DNA of 64,000 bases from Apostichopus japonicus (GCF_037975245.1 NC_092583.1:16330764-16394763), one strand, 5' to 3'. Positions 27,701-42,700 are shown, counted from the stretch's first letter. Notes: generated by a model not told the origin, from the sequence alone. Made by a program: numbers and translations.

Positions 27701-30700
27701 TTCAAATGCTTGTGGAATGAATTTCTGGTTTGCAAGAAAATATTTATCAGACTAATTGTACCAGCATAATCGGATAGTAAAACAAACGCCAATTTTTTTT
27801 TGAATCCTGTGTGCATAGTTTTCAAATTTTACATAACATCACATACAACACACATTGTCTATGTCTTGATTACATAAGGTTACATGTGGCGGAGATGTGA
27901 AATGCCAAGGGTTCAGAAGCTTATTGACTTATATGACGATTGCATATCAGCACCAGCTTATATCAAGCCTCGCCTTTTTCCATGAGTCTTCAGAGAGTTA
28001 AGAGGCAGGCATGTAATTGTTGCACCTATTCCTTACTTAGTGTTCTCATGTGACAGATAAGAGTGTACCTCACCATCTGACCACTTTTTCAAGTACTGAG
28101 GGGCGAGGGGGGGGGGGCACCCCTTTCATCATCAATGCGGTATAGCCATGGCAAGCAGAGTTGTTTTGAAAACATTGAAAAGACAGAACCAAACTACATT
28201 TAACAAATGGCACCTCAGGAATATCACAACAGCACAGCAGCAATTTGAATAGATCAACAGGAATTCTCTCCGGAATTTTCTGGAAAAAGTTTTCAGTCGA
28301 GAACCTAATGGTAGTTACGCCTCTTCACTTTACCTATTTCTATGTTTTACGAAACTGATGTAGACATATCTTTTCATTCTTATACCCACTGTTGTAACTT
28401 TTTAAGGGTGATCAAAGCTTATATATTTATCTTCCTTTGATGCAATTTGCAACTTCCATATTAGACAATAGCTAAAGCATGAAAGATTTAAAATAAAAAC
28501 ATGGATTGCTAACGACTATAAAATGTAAATCCCACCTACCAACCTTTACCAAATCATCGAAAAAACTTTTACCCCAATCCTCAGGTGCAAATTAGCTTTC
28601 TTTGCAACGTACCAGAACATCCAACAAGAGTTTTGATACTGTTGTTTGCACATCAGAATTGAAAAAAAAGAAGGAAAAAGGAAAAGTCTGATCATACCTA
28701 GAAACTCCATGTACAAATCTGAACATTGACAAGCCTTAAACGAAGGAGGGGGGGGGGGGGGGTGTGCTTAAGGCTATAACCTTATTATTCCAAACCCTGC
28801 ATGAAACAATGTTACAATACTTACGTGGACCACCCACTGGTACCATTGCCTCATGGTGGTCACTACCACTGATGGTGAATCCACGAATTACATGTAACTG
28901 TGCAACAACAAGGAATCTTGTTACATCTAAGAAAATGACAAAAGCAAATTCCCAAAGGGTAAATGATATGGATACTTAGATACTAAGAGACATTGATCAA
29001 CAGTCTTCAAAACTATATCCAACCTAAAATGTTTTAATGAGATGAAACCTCAAATCTATGGCACATTACCTTAATGAGGTAATCTACTGTTCTTTGGGAG
29101 ATATCAGGATACTCTAAAGCCCGGGTCACATCTGCGCGATTCAACACGCGATTCAACTCGCAACTAAATCGCGCGAATCAGAAAGTTGCTTCTGAGAAGT
29201 TGCGCTGATTAGGACATTGCTCTACTGCAAATCAACCCAAATCGACGGCGCAACTTTTATTGCGCAACAAGTTGATACCCGTGTCTAACTACGCGATTCA
29301 ACTTTCAATTGTATTGCGAGTTGAATCGCGTGTTGAATCGCTCAGATGTGACCCGGGCTTAAGACGTGCAGCAATGTTGAGATAGCACAGTACAAGATGA
29401 CTGCTATTATTTGCTTTTGCTTTCTTTTTTTTTAATATAGCACTTTATACCAGTGATAGGTCTCAAAGCGCTTTACAGACGTTATATTTCTTCTAAAGGT
29501 TAACTGTAGTGAAAAGATTTCTTACTATAACTCCAAGGAGAAACATTGAACTGACATGGAACCCTCAAAGATATAATTGAAATGTCAAGTACTATCAAAA
29601 TATATGGTTGCCATGGGAACAGAGGTCAAAGGTCACATTGTTAAAGGTATATTTTTAGTGAAATTTTGTGTTAAAGCTCCTCCTAAGCAGCTAGGCTGAT
29701 ATTCTTCAAACTTGGTGGGAAGCAAAAGCCTAAAATCAGAGGTCAAGTTTAGGGAAATTAATTTGTTGCTATAACTCCAAGGGGAAACAATGAATTTACA
29801 TGGAACCTTCACAGGTTTAATGGAAATGTCCAGTACTATCAAAATATGTGGTTGCCAGGGGAACTGAGGTCAAAGGTCACATGGTAAAATGTCATATGTA
29901 TAATTAATACCAGTAACCAGTCCAAGTGAAAATGAGGAGCATAAACCTAACCTAAAGTAAGAATAGATCTAGCTTATGCTGCACCATCCAGAACCTAACT
30001 GTTATGTTAGGCCTAGACAAATGATTGATACAAATAGGCCACAAAGTACAATACTGTGCCTGGCCTGGTCCAATTATCTGTGAAAACCCGGCATAACTGA
30101 CAGGGTTCGGGTTTTCCAAGAAGGGTAAGAATGGCCGTAATGCAAGATGCAATGATAGCGGGTTCAACATGGGAACAGGAAAGTCACAGTTTTGTGACAA
30201 GGTTCAGCTTCACGTCCAGGTCTAGCCTATAACTTGTAAACATTTGCGTGAATACGTGCGATATGTATACTGCGCTGTGTTTAGGCGCATAGCCTTGGAC
30301 TACTTCCTGCGTCTAAGCGCCTAGAGGACAAGGTCCGCCTGGTTTCTCTTTAGTTACCTTCACGCGACATAACTTCACTGATTGACAATGAAAGGTTATC
30401 TTTCTAGTGCTAAAAGTTAGTATAAAATGAATAAAAAAGGAAAATTTCACAATAATTTTATCACTATTAAAAGTATGATTCTGGAGTCAGGACTCCCAGA
30501 ATAAATTTGTTCAGTGTAGGGTTCACAAAGAATGTAGTTATTATTAACTGGTATTGCCAGACTGCATACCTAATCATAAATTTGTTGATTTGAAATCAGT
30601 GTTTGCTGGCGATAAGATATGCCCTAATATTTTCTCTGTAATAAATGTCTTATCTCAATGATCCCTTCAACCACCTCAACCTCCCCCACCCCCACCTCCC

Positions 30701-33700
30701 CTTCCTCCCAGTAGAAATGTGTAATGTTATCTTTACAATGTTCCTCCAATACTTGACCATGATTGGCTAAGCTTGTAACAGCCATTAATCAAAGAGACGT
30801 CAAGCGGTGAAATAATGAAAACAAAACATAGGAATGCGGGGATATAATAATGGGCATAAGAAAGACAAAAATATTATGACCCTCTGGCAATAACAAAAAT
30901 TTAACTGAGGAAAAGAGTATTAACAATATTACTAATAATGGTGATTATAATGGCACGGAAAGAGTAACTTACTTCGACAAGTTTTTCCATCAGGATTCAG
31001 TTCAAAGCCCATTGAGCACTGGCAGACCCTTGAGTCTTGACTCACTGGCAGGCAAAGGTGAGCACAACCACCATTGTTCACGGCGCACCCATTTGTGATG
31101 CCGAGAGGTCTAACCATCACTTTGATCATTGTAGCAAGGACGTTGTGTCTGTAGATCATCAAATTTCCTCCAGTGCTTTTATCTACCCTAATAACCTGTT
31201 GCAAATTGTTATCTGTGTATAAAAGATATTAAGGTTGTGTTAAAGAGGTAGTCCGTAAATGTGATATATGGCTCCTGGGGCATTACTAATTGACCGCTCA
31301 ACTTGTCTAGCGTCTGTGAATATTGAACAACAAATATCTGTGTAAACTCGGCATATAATAATAATTATATTCTAATGTACGTTTGTTTGTACGTTTGTTT
31401 GTTGCAAATGTACCAACATAGACTGAGATGAAATCCATATGTAAGAAAACCATCTTTCAAAATGTGGAAGTGAGAAGACCTATCAAGAAAGATAAAGCTG
31501 CTGTTATGTAAGTCTGTAAAATGATTAAGCTTCACATAACACTCAACAATAATGTGCATACAACTGTAGTGTTAGGAAGGCCTCACATAATCACTTTTAG
31601 AGATCATTATCACCAGCTCAAATTGCTATATAACAACAAGTTGATGGTAAGTTGTACTGGATTGCCAGCAAACATTCCCAAGTATCCTGTTATGATATGC
31701 ATCCTCACACTTGCTTTTGTGGCTATGGAACCACCAAGGATTAAAGGATGTGAAGACTCACGCACAAAGAAAGTGTTAGACACCACCATCGATCCCAGAA
31801 AATACACACAGCTTGCTACCATTGGTAATTAGACACTAGTGTACAGTCAGTACATACAGCTGCGGTCAATACCCACAGCACAGTGTACAAACAATACAGC
31901 AATGGACATCTCAGGTCCAGCTAAAGATAACAAAGTATCACGTTTCATTACTGTAGTTAGCTTTTTCAGATGGCCGCACGTGGTTTGGGGCGAGTCTTCA
32001 ATGCCTTTACGAATGTCTATGTGAAGTATTGAGGTATGTGAGGTATGTGAAGTATTGAGGTATGTGAGGTATGCGAAGCTACTCTTCGCATACATTACTC
32101 TTCCCCTCTTTTAACATTGGCTAGATTACCGTACTAGTTAAGTAATCTTACCTATAAAGTAGAGATGGTCACCATGAACAGAAAGGTCACGAGGATCATG
32201 TAAATCAGAAATGACAGTCCTCCTGTCTGCACCATTCATATCACTGCTTTCAATCTTAACAGTAGAAAAATATTAAATGATGAAACAATTCAAGAAAACC
32301 TTATTTCGAGCAACTCTTAAGACTGTTTAGGACTTATTGAAATGATCTAAATATTCAAAAAATTAAAATAAAACATTCTCAACTCAATTGACATGATGAC
32401 ATCATTCAGTCTGCTGTTGTTAGATGCATTTCACAAAATATCAGCAAACTCGAAAAAAAATCCAATTTATAACATACAAAATGCTAAGAGAATGTGGTCT
32501 TGACCTAAAGATGCAGAAAGTTTCCAGCAATTTTCTTAAGCAACTAAATTGAGCCAGCATACTATCCTTTTTATAAAGGAAATGAGATGAGATGATTAGA
32601 AGGAGATGAGAATGAGATGATCAGAATGAGTACAAGACGAGAACAAGTATGAGAATGAGATGAGAGTCAGAAAGAGGACCAGGATGAGATGAGAATGAGT
32701 ATGAGAAGTGAGAATGAGATGAGGATCAGAATGAGATGAGAAAGAGAATGAGGACCAGGATGAGATTAGAATGAGAATGAGTATGAAATGATGAGATGAG
32801 AATGAGGATCAGAATGAGATGAGAAAGAGAATGAGGACCAGGATGAGATTAGAATGAGAACAAGACGAGAATGAGGATGAGTATGAAAATGAGATGAGGA
32901 TCAGAATGAGATGAGAAAGAGAATGAGGACCAGGATGAGATTAGAATGAGAATGAGTATGAGGATGAGTATGAGATGAGAAAGAGAATGAGGAACAGGAT
33001 GAGATGAGAATGAGAATAAGACGAGGATGAGAATGAAAATGAGATGAGGATCAGAATGATATGAGAAAGAGAATGAGGACCAGGATGAGATTAGAATGAG
33101 AATGAGTATGAGATGAGAGTCAGAATGAGATGAGGATCAGAATGAGATGAGAAAGAGAATGAGGACCAGGATGAGATTAGAATGAGAATGAGTATGAGAT
33201 GAGAGTCAGAATGAGATGAGGATCAGAATGAGATGAGAATGAGATGAGGATCAGGATGAGATGAGAATGAGAATGAGGACCAGGATGAGATTAGAATGAG
33301 AATGAGTATGAGATGAGAGTCAGAATGAGATGAGGATCAGAATGAGATGAGAAAGAGAATGAGGACCAGGATGAGATGAGAATGAGAATAAGACGAGAAT
33401 GAGGATGAGAATGAAAATGAGAATGAGTATGAGATGAGAAAGAGAATGAGGACCAGGATGAGATTAGAATGAGAATGAGTATGAGGAGTTGAGAATAAGA
33501 ATGAGGACCAGGATGAGATTAGAATGAGAATGAGTATGAGGATGAGTATGAGATGAGAAAGAGAATGAGGACCAGGATGAGATGAGAATGAGAATAAGAC
33601 GAGAATGAGGATGAGAATGAAAATGAGAATGAGTATGAGATGAGAAAGAGAATGAGGACCAGGATGAGATTAGAATGAGAATGAGTATGAGGAGTTGAGA

Positions 33701-36700
33701 ATGAGAATGAGGACCAGGATGAGATTAGAATGAGAATGAGTATGAGGATGAGTATGAGATGAGAAAGAGAATGAGGACCAGGATGAGATGAGAATGAGAA
33801 TAAGACGAGAATGAGGATGAGAATGAAAATGAGAATGAGTATGAGATGAGAAAGAGAATGAGGACCAGGATGAGATTAGAATGAGAATGAGTATGAGGAG
33901 TTGAGAATGAGAATGAGATGAGGATTAAAATGAGATGAGAAAGAGAATGAGGACCAGGATGAGATTATAGTGAGAATGAGTGAGAGGATGAGTATGAGAT
34001 GAGAGTCAAAATGAGGACCAGGATGAGATGAGAATGAGAATAAGACGAGAATGAGGTTGAGAATGAAAATGAGATGTGGATTAGAATGAGATGAGAAAGA
34101 GAATGAGGACCAGGATGAGATTAGAATGAGAATGAGGATGAGTATGAGATGATGAGATCAGAATGAGGACCAGCATGAGAATGAGATGAGAAAGAGAATG
34201 AGGACCAGGATGAGATTAGAATGAGAATGAGGATGAGTATGAGATGATGAGATCAGAATGAGGACCAGCATGAGAATGAGATGAGAAAGAGAATGAGGAC
34301 CAGGATGAGATTAGAATGAGAATGAGGATGAGTATGAGATGATGAGATCAGAATGAGGACCAGCATGAGAATGAGATGAGAAAGAGAATGAGGACCAGGA
34401 TGAGATTAGAATGAGAATGAGGATGAGTATGAGATCAGAATGAGGACCAGGATGAGAATGAGTTGAGAAAGAGAATGAGATCAGGATGAGAATGAGGACC
34501 AGGATGAGATGAGAATGAGAACAAGAACCAGAATGAGATGATAATGAGATGGTGTGTCAATAATATTCATGTCAAAGCTAATCAGCCAACATGTTCTACC
34601 CTGTGCACAGATTTTCAAATCATACAAGGACCTGTGTTCATAAAGCATTATACTGCTAGAGTTATGAGCACTGATTCAAATGCTTCTGGACTTGGATAAC
34701 ATCAATCAAAATATATTTTAAGCATCCAGACATGGAATATTAACGAGAGTATATAATATATATATTATATAGGATATTATAATGGATATTATAATATACT
34801 GGATATTATCATATAATGGATATTAAAATATATAATAGATATTATAATATAATGGATATTATAATATAATGGATATAAGGACATTTAAACTACTCAGTGT
34901 CATGAGACAAGGAATGGGTCCAAAAAATATTAAAATGTTAGAAATTTCATAGTACCATTTGAAATGATCTATCAGACCAATAGAGGCGGTCAGTGTCTAT
35001 GGCCAGTCCCCCTAAGCTGCTCAAGCGATCCTCCACTAGCCTGCGATAATTGCTTCCATCCATTGACACACTGGCTATGTGTATTTGGACACCGACTCCA
35101 CCATTATCTGCCCAAAATAGTTTTCTGCAAAGATGGATTGAACTCCAGAATTATTCAACCTTAAAGAGCTGATTATGAAACTAAGCAAAGATCATGAACT
35201 CTTTAATCTCCTCTATGAGGTGTTACTTTCTAATAAAGTCTAAGGCAAAGAAATCAACCTGCTTTGAGTTATATCAATATATTTCAAGATTTGTGTATCA
35301 ATATTCAGTCATAAGGTGAAGGGTGTGGCATACCCGTTATAATTTGCACCCTACAATCTCTAGGTTCCTAGTTCAAAACCTAACAAGAGCCCCAGATTAG
35401 CTTGACCTATGCAACATTGCTGCTATGCAGTGTTGGTTAGCAGAATCTTCTGTGGAGTTGGTACTTCTGGTTTGTGTATTGGGGAAACAGGGTTTCAATA
35501 CAGCTTTTATCACCATGGCTACACTGCAGTGACGATGAACATGGTGCCTTCATGGTCACCACTTGGATAGGACTTCAAATGAGCTTCCGTTTGCTTCTTA
35601 CACCCTTGGGAATTACTTGACTAAAAGCAGATTATTTTAAGTTTGATTACCAATTTTATCAAAACTTTTGATAACTACTGTACTTAGAAGATTACAATTG
35701 TATGCGTGTATGTGTGTATGTATGCATGGGTGTATGTATGTATGTATTTAGATCCTCCTTCAAGCAGGAACTCGTGAAGAAGCCATCATTGGTTTATCAA
35801 AGGCGCAAGCTGACCGAAGTCAGTCTCTTAGATTCATATTAAACGTCCATCATTATGAAATGTCAATTGTCAACAACTCTATGACTGGACGGCATACATT
35901 AAACTTGGAGTGACTGGAACCCGGGACCTTATGATTGAAAGTCACCGGCTTTAACCACTGAGCTATTCATCAGTTCTCATCAAGCAAATGTTGCAATTGC
36001 ACTCATGGATTTGAACTAGTACTAATAATCCAGGAAATTTTTAATATTGTTCTCCTACTCGAGACTTGTACTAGTACTCATACTCAAGACTTGTCAGATT
36101 TGCACTTTTACTCAGACTTGTACTCATTAATTGTACTGCTACTCAGACTTGTACTCATTATCAGACTTGTACTCCTTATCAGAATTGAACTCATACTTAA
36201 TAATTGTACTCCTACTCTGACATGTACTCACTCAGACTTGTACTGAGACTTGTACTCACTCAGACTTGTACTCCTTATCAGAATTGAACTCATACTCAAT
36301 AATTGTACTCTTACTCCGACATGTACTCACTCAGACTTGTACTCACTCAGACTTGCACTCCTTATCAGAATTGAACTCATACTCAATAGTTGTACTCCTA
36401 CTCCGACATGTACTCACTCAGACTTGTACTCATACTCAGACTTGTACTCACTCAGACTTGTTCTCATACTCAGACTTGTTTTCAAGACTTGTATTCATTA
36501 TCAGACTTGCACTCATTCTCAGACTTGCACTCATACTCAGACTTGTACTCAATAAATGTACTCCTAATCCAACATGTACTCACTCAGACTTGTACTCATA
36601 CTTGTACTCACTCAGTCTTGTACTGGTACTCAATATTTGTACTCCTACTCCGACTTGTACTCACTCAGACTTGTACTCATACTCAGACTTGTATTCATGA

Positions 36701-39700
36701 GACTTGTACTCCTTCTCAGACTTGCACTCATAGTCAAGACTTGTACTCAGACTTGCACTCATACTCAGAATTGTACTCATACTCAGAATTGTACTCCTTA
36801 TCAAACTTGTACTCACTCAGACTTTTACTCATACTCAGAATTGTACTCATTATCAGGCTTGTACTTGTACTCATGATTTGCACTCATATGGCATAAGTGA
36901 AATGTTTGATACATTAATGAATATGAAGAGTTAAACAGACAAAACGTGATAACTAACCCACGTGAGGGCTCAGCACATAAGGCGATAGGGTCACCAATAT
37001 CAACATCTACTGTCTTAGTGAGAATTGTAGTTCGATGATGGATATCACCATCCATCTTGATCACCTCGATGGAGTTTCTCTTGGAATTAGTCCAGAATAT
37101 GTTTCTTGAAATCCAGTCGATGGCAATAGCATGGGGTGTTCCATAATATGCAGAGGGTACAAAGTCAGTTTTGTTGGGACCCATCATTGAGGCCCGTTGA
37201 ATCTCCCTCTGTAGCAAAAGGTCAAAGTTAATTTGACACATATTCAAATCAGGCAGCTTAAAATTGATATCAAGATAAGATGATCTTTTTCCCCAGTGCG
37301 TTGATATTTTTCAGAAATACGAGTACTAGCAAATTACATGTACTCGTATGCATGGCTTTGAAATTGTACTCCAGACTTTGATCTTGTACTTGGCACTTTT
37401 GTACTCACTCTTCCAAGTCTGGTTGGTACTTACATTTCTCAAAGGGTCAGTGTCAGAATCATCCGTTGATTCTGTCCAATAAATATATCCATCTCGTAAA
37501 TCAAAGTCTGCATCAAAGGCATTGCGTAAATTGTGCAATGGTACAGTAGAATATGTTGTTTGATTAGAATCCAGGTAGGTTGACCAAACTGAAAAACCTC
37601 CAACAAACAAAATAGAAGGTCCGTGATCTGAAAAAGAAAAACAGGCTTTTGCTTCATCTAAAATTACAGCCTGGAATAACTTGTGCTATGAAACAATGTG
37701 ACAAACAAAGTCATGTCAACATTGATTTGATTCTAACATCTTAAAAAGCTGGCCTAGCTTCATCTGGTATGAAATTTTTCTAGGCCCTATGGCCCTATGT
37801 TAAGGAGGCACACATCCAACCTGACCTTATATACCTAAGCAGTTGACTCCAAAACTATGAGATACATAGTCTGAACAATTTTCCGCCCCATCTGGCCTAG
37901 CTAACTTGATCTGCATTTTTTCTCCCGATTTCACATTCTGCGTTTGGCCTGTGTGTACACTACACTACAAAGCACGAAGATCCTTAGGCCTTGTTCACAT
38001 TTAAGAACGCACAGGTGATTATTGATATTAGGTCCACGAGGAGGCTTATCAATTAAGAAAAAGACGCGTTCACATAAGAAAGAGTGAGTTTCGTATTAAG
38101 TCCGCTTGCGAGATTAATATACTGCGCAGGTGTGAATAGGTCATATCAGCTGTTAACATTTCCCTGTGGCATGCCGTTGACACATGTGCTGTACTAACGT
38201 GGTACGTACTACTCCGTACACCATTGCGCTCGAACATTCAATCATTTCACTTACACAATATACTGTATTCAAATTTCAAACCAATTCGTACCACTATATA
38301 CCATTACACGTTAATCCAGATTCATATTTCTTACAAACCCTTCAAATGGATGAGCGAACGATCTTGCTAGTCACTGTTTTACTGCTGATGTCATATTTGA
38401 GGCTAATCCAACATCGAAGGCATTTAATGTTAGGTCTAAACACCTAGTAAGGTCTATGCGTAGGCTAATGTAACTTCATTATAGGCTAGGCCATATGTAA
38501 TGGTTTTTGCCTTTAAGTACTTGCCGTAGAAACCAATTCCAAATCAACCGTTTCGAAATTCACATAAAATTACTGATTTTGGCCTCTTCAAAAACCTGCG
38601 AGTTTGGCGTAAAAAGAATTATAGTTTATTAGATTTAAGTGGACTGCCATTCAGTTTGTTTTAGTCTCACAACCTTAACAGTGACTTTTCTGAAGTGTTG
38701 GTCGTATCGGTGCAAAGAAAAATGACATGGGTCCACGTATAGCGTGGTTGGGTAGTGTCTCTGTTAAGAGAGGCAACGGTCTGATACTTAATCAATCACA
38801 CAGCATTGTTATAGTGTTATGAAGCCCCTACACTGATAAATCTAAAAGAACTCCTGATTTGTCAACATCTCTACTACTTAGAATCATTGTAAGTTGTTCT
38901 GAAAGATAACTTCTCTATTTCTCCAAATCCAAAATTGATAGTCACTGTTAAAAGGGAGGAACAATGCCACTGAAACCCACACTCTAAAATGGGTGACCAT
39001 AAGCATAGTTCATTGTGAAAATTGACCATTGACCAGTCTGTTTTACCCCCCCCCCCACTTTAGTCCAGCCGTAAAGTCTTTGATTGTGAGAAAAGTTAAA
39101 TCATTTACGAGAAAACAAAGAAAGTCTTAGATGTGAAACGGCAAGTTGAAGTTGGGTCTCTATGATGAAACAATAGGAAGCTGAAGCTGTTTCTCTCACT
39201 TCAGCCCATTTAAGTACTCGAAAAGAGTGATATGAATTGATATGCAGACCTGAGCATGTGATGCCATCCTCATTTAGTTTCTTCCCAACTGGACAATGAC
39301 AGGAGTAACCAAGGTCTGATTTGGACAAAAGGCACAGATGCTGGCAAGGATTATTCTCACATGAATTTGTACCTGAAAAAACAAGTAAATTGGTTTTAAA
39401 ATAGCTATTTTGATTATTAAAACAAGACAGAAAGCAGAAGAGTAAAGCAAGCAGTACAATATAATGGAATGTTTTAAGGTACTTTCATTTACTTGGATGG
39501 TCCTACTACATTTATCAGACTATACTTAGACGTGTCAAAAAGAAAACCTCCAGCATCAGCTGCACAATCCTGCTTAGCTAGGATGAATCAAAGCTTATGT
39601 CCCATACAGCCTGGCTACAGGATGCTGCAGCCCCCTCAGCCTACTGCTGCAGCTGTAATATCAAACAATTGGGATTATCTCTGGAGACCTGTAGTGTGAA

Positions 39701-42700
39701 ACTGCACAAAACAAAAGCTTATGTGCTATACAGCCTGGCTACAGGATGCTGCAGCCCCCTCAGCCTACTGCTGCAGCTGTAATATCAAACAATTGGGATT
39801 ATCTCTGGAGACCTGTAGTACGTGTGAAACTGCACAAAACAAAAGCTTATGTGCTATACAGCCTGGCTACAGGATGCTGCAGCCCCCTCAGCCTACTGCT
39901 GCAGCTGTAATATCAAACAATTGGGATTATCTTTGGAGACCTGTAGTACGTGTGAAACTGCACAAAACAAAAGCTCATGTGCTATACAGCCTGGCTACAG
40001 GATGCTGCAGCCCCCTCAGCCTACTGCTGCAGCTGTAATATCAAACAATTGGGATTATCTCTGGAAACTTGTAGTACGTGTGAAACTGCACAAAACAAAA
40101 GCTCATGTGCTATACAGCCTGGCTACAGGATGCTGCAGCCCCCTCAGCCTACTGCTGCAGCTGCAATATCAAACAATTGGGATTATCTCTGGAGACCTGT
40201 AGTGTGAAACTGCACAAAACAAAAGCTTATGTGCTATACAGCCTGGCTACAAGATGCTGCAGCCCCCTCTGCCTACTGCTGCAGCTGCAATATCAAACAA
40301 TTGGGATTATCTCTGGAGACCTGTAGTGTGAAACTGCACAAAACAAAAGCTTATGTGCTATACAGCCTGGCTACAGGTTGCTGCAGCCCCCTCAGCCTAC
40401 TGCTGCAGCTGTAATATCAAACAATTGGGATTATCTCTGGAGACCTGTAGTACGTGTGAAACTGCACAAAACAAAAGCTTATGTGCTATACAGCCTGGCT
40501 ACAGGATGCTGCAGCCCCCTCAGCCTACTGCTGCAGCTGTAATATCAAACAATTGGGATTATCTTTGGAGACCTGTAGTACGTGTGAAACTGCACAAAAC
40601 AAAAGCTCATGTGCTATACAGCCTGGCTACAGGATGCTGCAGCCCCCTCAGCCTACTGCTGCAGCTGTAATATCAAACAATTGGGATTATCTTTGGAGAC
40701 CCGTAGTACGTGTGAAACTGCACAAAACAAAAGCTTATGTGCTATACAGCCTGGCTACAGGATGCTGCAGCCCCCTCAGCCTACTGCTGCAGCTGTAATA
40801 TCAAACAATTGGGATTATCTCTGGAGACCTGTAGTACGTGTGAAACTGCACAAAACAAAAGCTTATGTGCTATACAGCCTGGCTACAGGATGCTGCAGCC
40901 CCCTCAGCCTGCTGCAGCTGTAATATCAAACAATTGGGATTATCTTTGGAGACCTGTAGTACGTGTGAAACTGCACAAAACAAAAGCTCATGTGCTATAC
41001 AGCCTGGCTACAGTCCCCTCAGCCTGGCTACATTAGCACTATTCAAACCATGTAAAGGAACATTCCAGTCCAGAATACATCATCCATGTCATCAACTCCA
41101 CAATTTTCTTTTATCTTTACTTCCAGTGCAGTGAAACACAAGCAATTTTCCTGTCACTTTGGGAGTCTTAGTTTGCAATGTAGGACTGTCAATAAGTTTA
41201 CAAGATGTTACTTACCATTAGGTTGTAGTGCAGGGTGTTTTATATGTGCACCTTGTATGCCGTATTGCCGAAAGACTCTAGTAGCATTGGTACCACCAAA
41301 CTTAATAACTCTCTTGATGCTATGGTCTGGCCCATTTGTCCAGTACAGATAGTCTTCAAAAACACAAAGGGAACCTACATGGCTGCCAACCTGAATGTGA
41401 ATTGGTCATCAAAATATAGACATATTAAATCAAATGCTTGAAAAATTCATGAGTCTTATCTCCATAAAAGGAACATTAATATAAAAGACAATAAACAAAT
41501 AAGTTTGTAATAATAATTATAGAACTGTCAACCATCATTGTTGGTATGAGCCTCTTTAACTACAACCAAACTGTCGTTTCTATCCCAGGAACAACTTAAT
41601 AACTAAAGTATAGACAATTATAACACTAAGAACAAACTGTGTTCTGCTCTTGCACAAGAGAAAGTAACTTCTGTTGCAAACATCTAAAGTGACGAAAACT
41701 TCCGACTCGGATATCAACAAATCTGCGCGTTATGGTACGGAAAATTGATGGTGCCATTAAATGTCAACTTGTCAGCTATCCAGCGATGGGTAGCGTTTAG
41801 CTAGTGAAAACTTCTATCTAGACTTAGAGACCACATTACTTCTGGAGTGTTAGGTCAGTGGTTAACACCAGTGCCTTTCAATCATAAGGTCCCCGGTTCG
41901 AGTCACTCCCAGATTAATGTATGTTATCCAGTTACAGAGTTGTTGACAATTAACAATTCATAATCATGGACGTTAAATATGAATGTGAGCGACTGACTTC
42001 GGTCAGCTTGCTGCTTTGATAAGCCAATGAGGCTTCTTGGCGAGTTCCTGCTTGCAGGAGGATCTAATATACATACATACATACACACATACTTTTGTGA
42101 TTTAGTGTGTAAGTCAATGGGGCTTTTAATGAGCGTATGCTACCTTAAGTGATTAACCTGGAGGGCAAGATCACAAAATCACAAGGAGTGGTAGCTCAGT
42201 GGTTAACGCCAGTGTCTTCAATCATAAGCTCCCAAGTTTAAGTCACTCAAAGATTAATGTATGTCGTCCAGTCACAGAGTTGTTGACAATTGACAATTCA
42301 TATTCATGGACGTTAAAATATGAATCTAAGAGAGTGACTTCAGTCAGCTTGTGGCTTTGATAAGCCAACGATAGCTTCTTCATGAGTTCCTGCTTGCAGG
42401 AGGATCTAAAATACATATATACATACATACATACAAGTTCGCTATTTCCCACCAAAAATAATCTCCCCCTTGCCCAAAAGACCCCTTAAGCTGTCAAACT
42501 CTCATCAACATAACTCAACTCCTCCCCTCACATTGCCCTTTCTCCCAAGCCAATATAGGACTCTAGTTACCCCACAAAATGCTTTATAACATGTGCATCC
42601 CCTGAATGAAGTGATTAAATACAGGTGGTACGAACCAATGCGAGTATATCTATCCTTTGTACATTGCTTCCGTCATAGTTACAAGATGCAATGTAATCAA

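Larger units (their letters stand above)
29527..29890. repeat. 244-bp repeat, 1.5 copies, with DR1 motifs
   Basis: ataactccaaggrgaaaca, then atggaaccyt, actatcaaaatat, and gaggtcaaaggtcaca occur twice about 244 bp apart. Style and motif content resemble the Helitron-like repeats at 22-24.8 kb. Confidence 0.75.

Noticed and set aside
32575-34550. CRISPR-like array
   Set aside because: Repeats are short, continuous and degenerate, without unique spacers, in a eukaryotic intron.
36250-36896. Overlapping + strand open frames rich in Cys-Thr-His/Tyr-Ser-Leu
   Set aside because: Artefact of the actcagacttgt repeat, open in all three frames.
37985-38145. Possible MITE with ends ggccttgttcacat and gtgtgaataggtca
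   Set aside because: The inverted match is too short and imperfect, and no target-site duplication was seen.
39493-41134. Series of + strand frames starting [17 protein letters not shown]
   Set aside because: Each is a copy of the 124/128-bp satellite; the unit length shifts the frame every copy, so no long protein exists.
42185-42260. A functional tRNA gene at the head of SINE copy 5
   Set aside because: It is one of six or more copies sharing the same non-tRNA body and tail.
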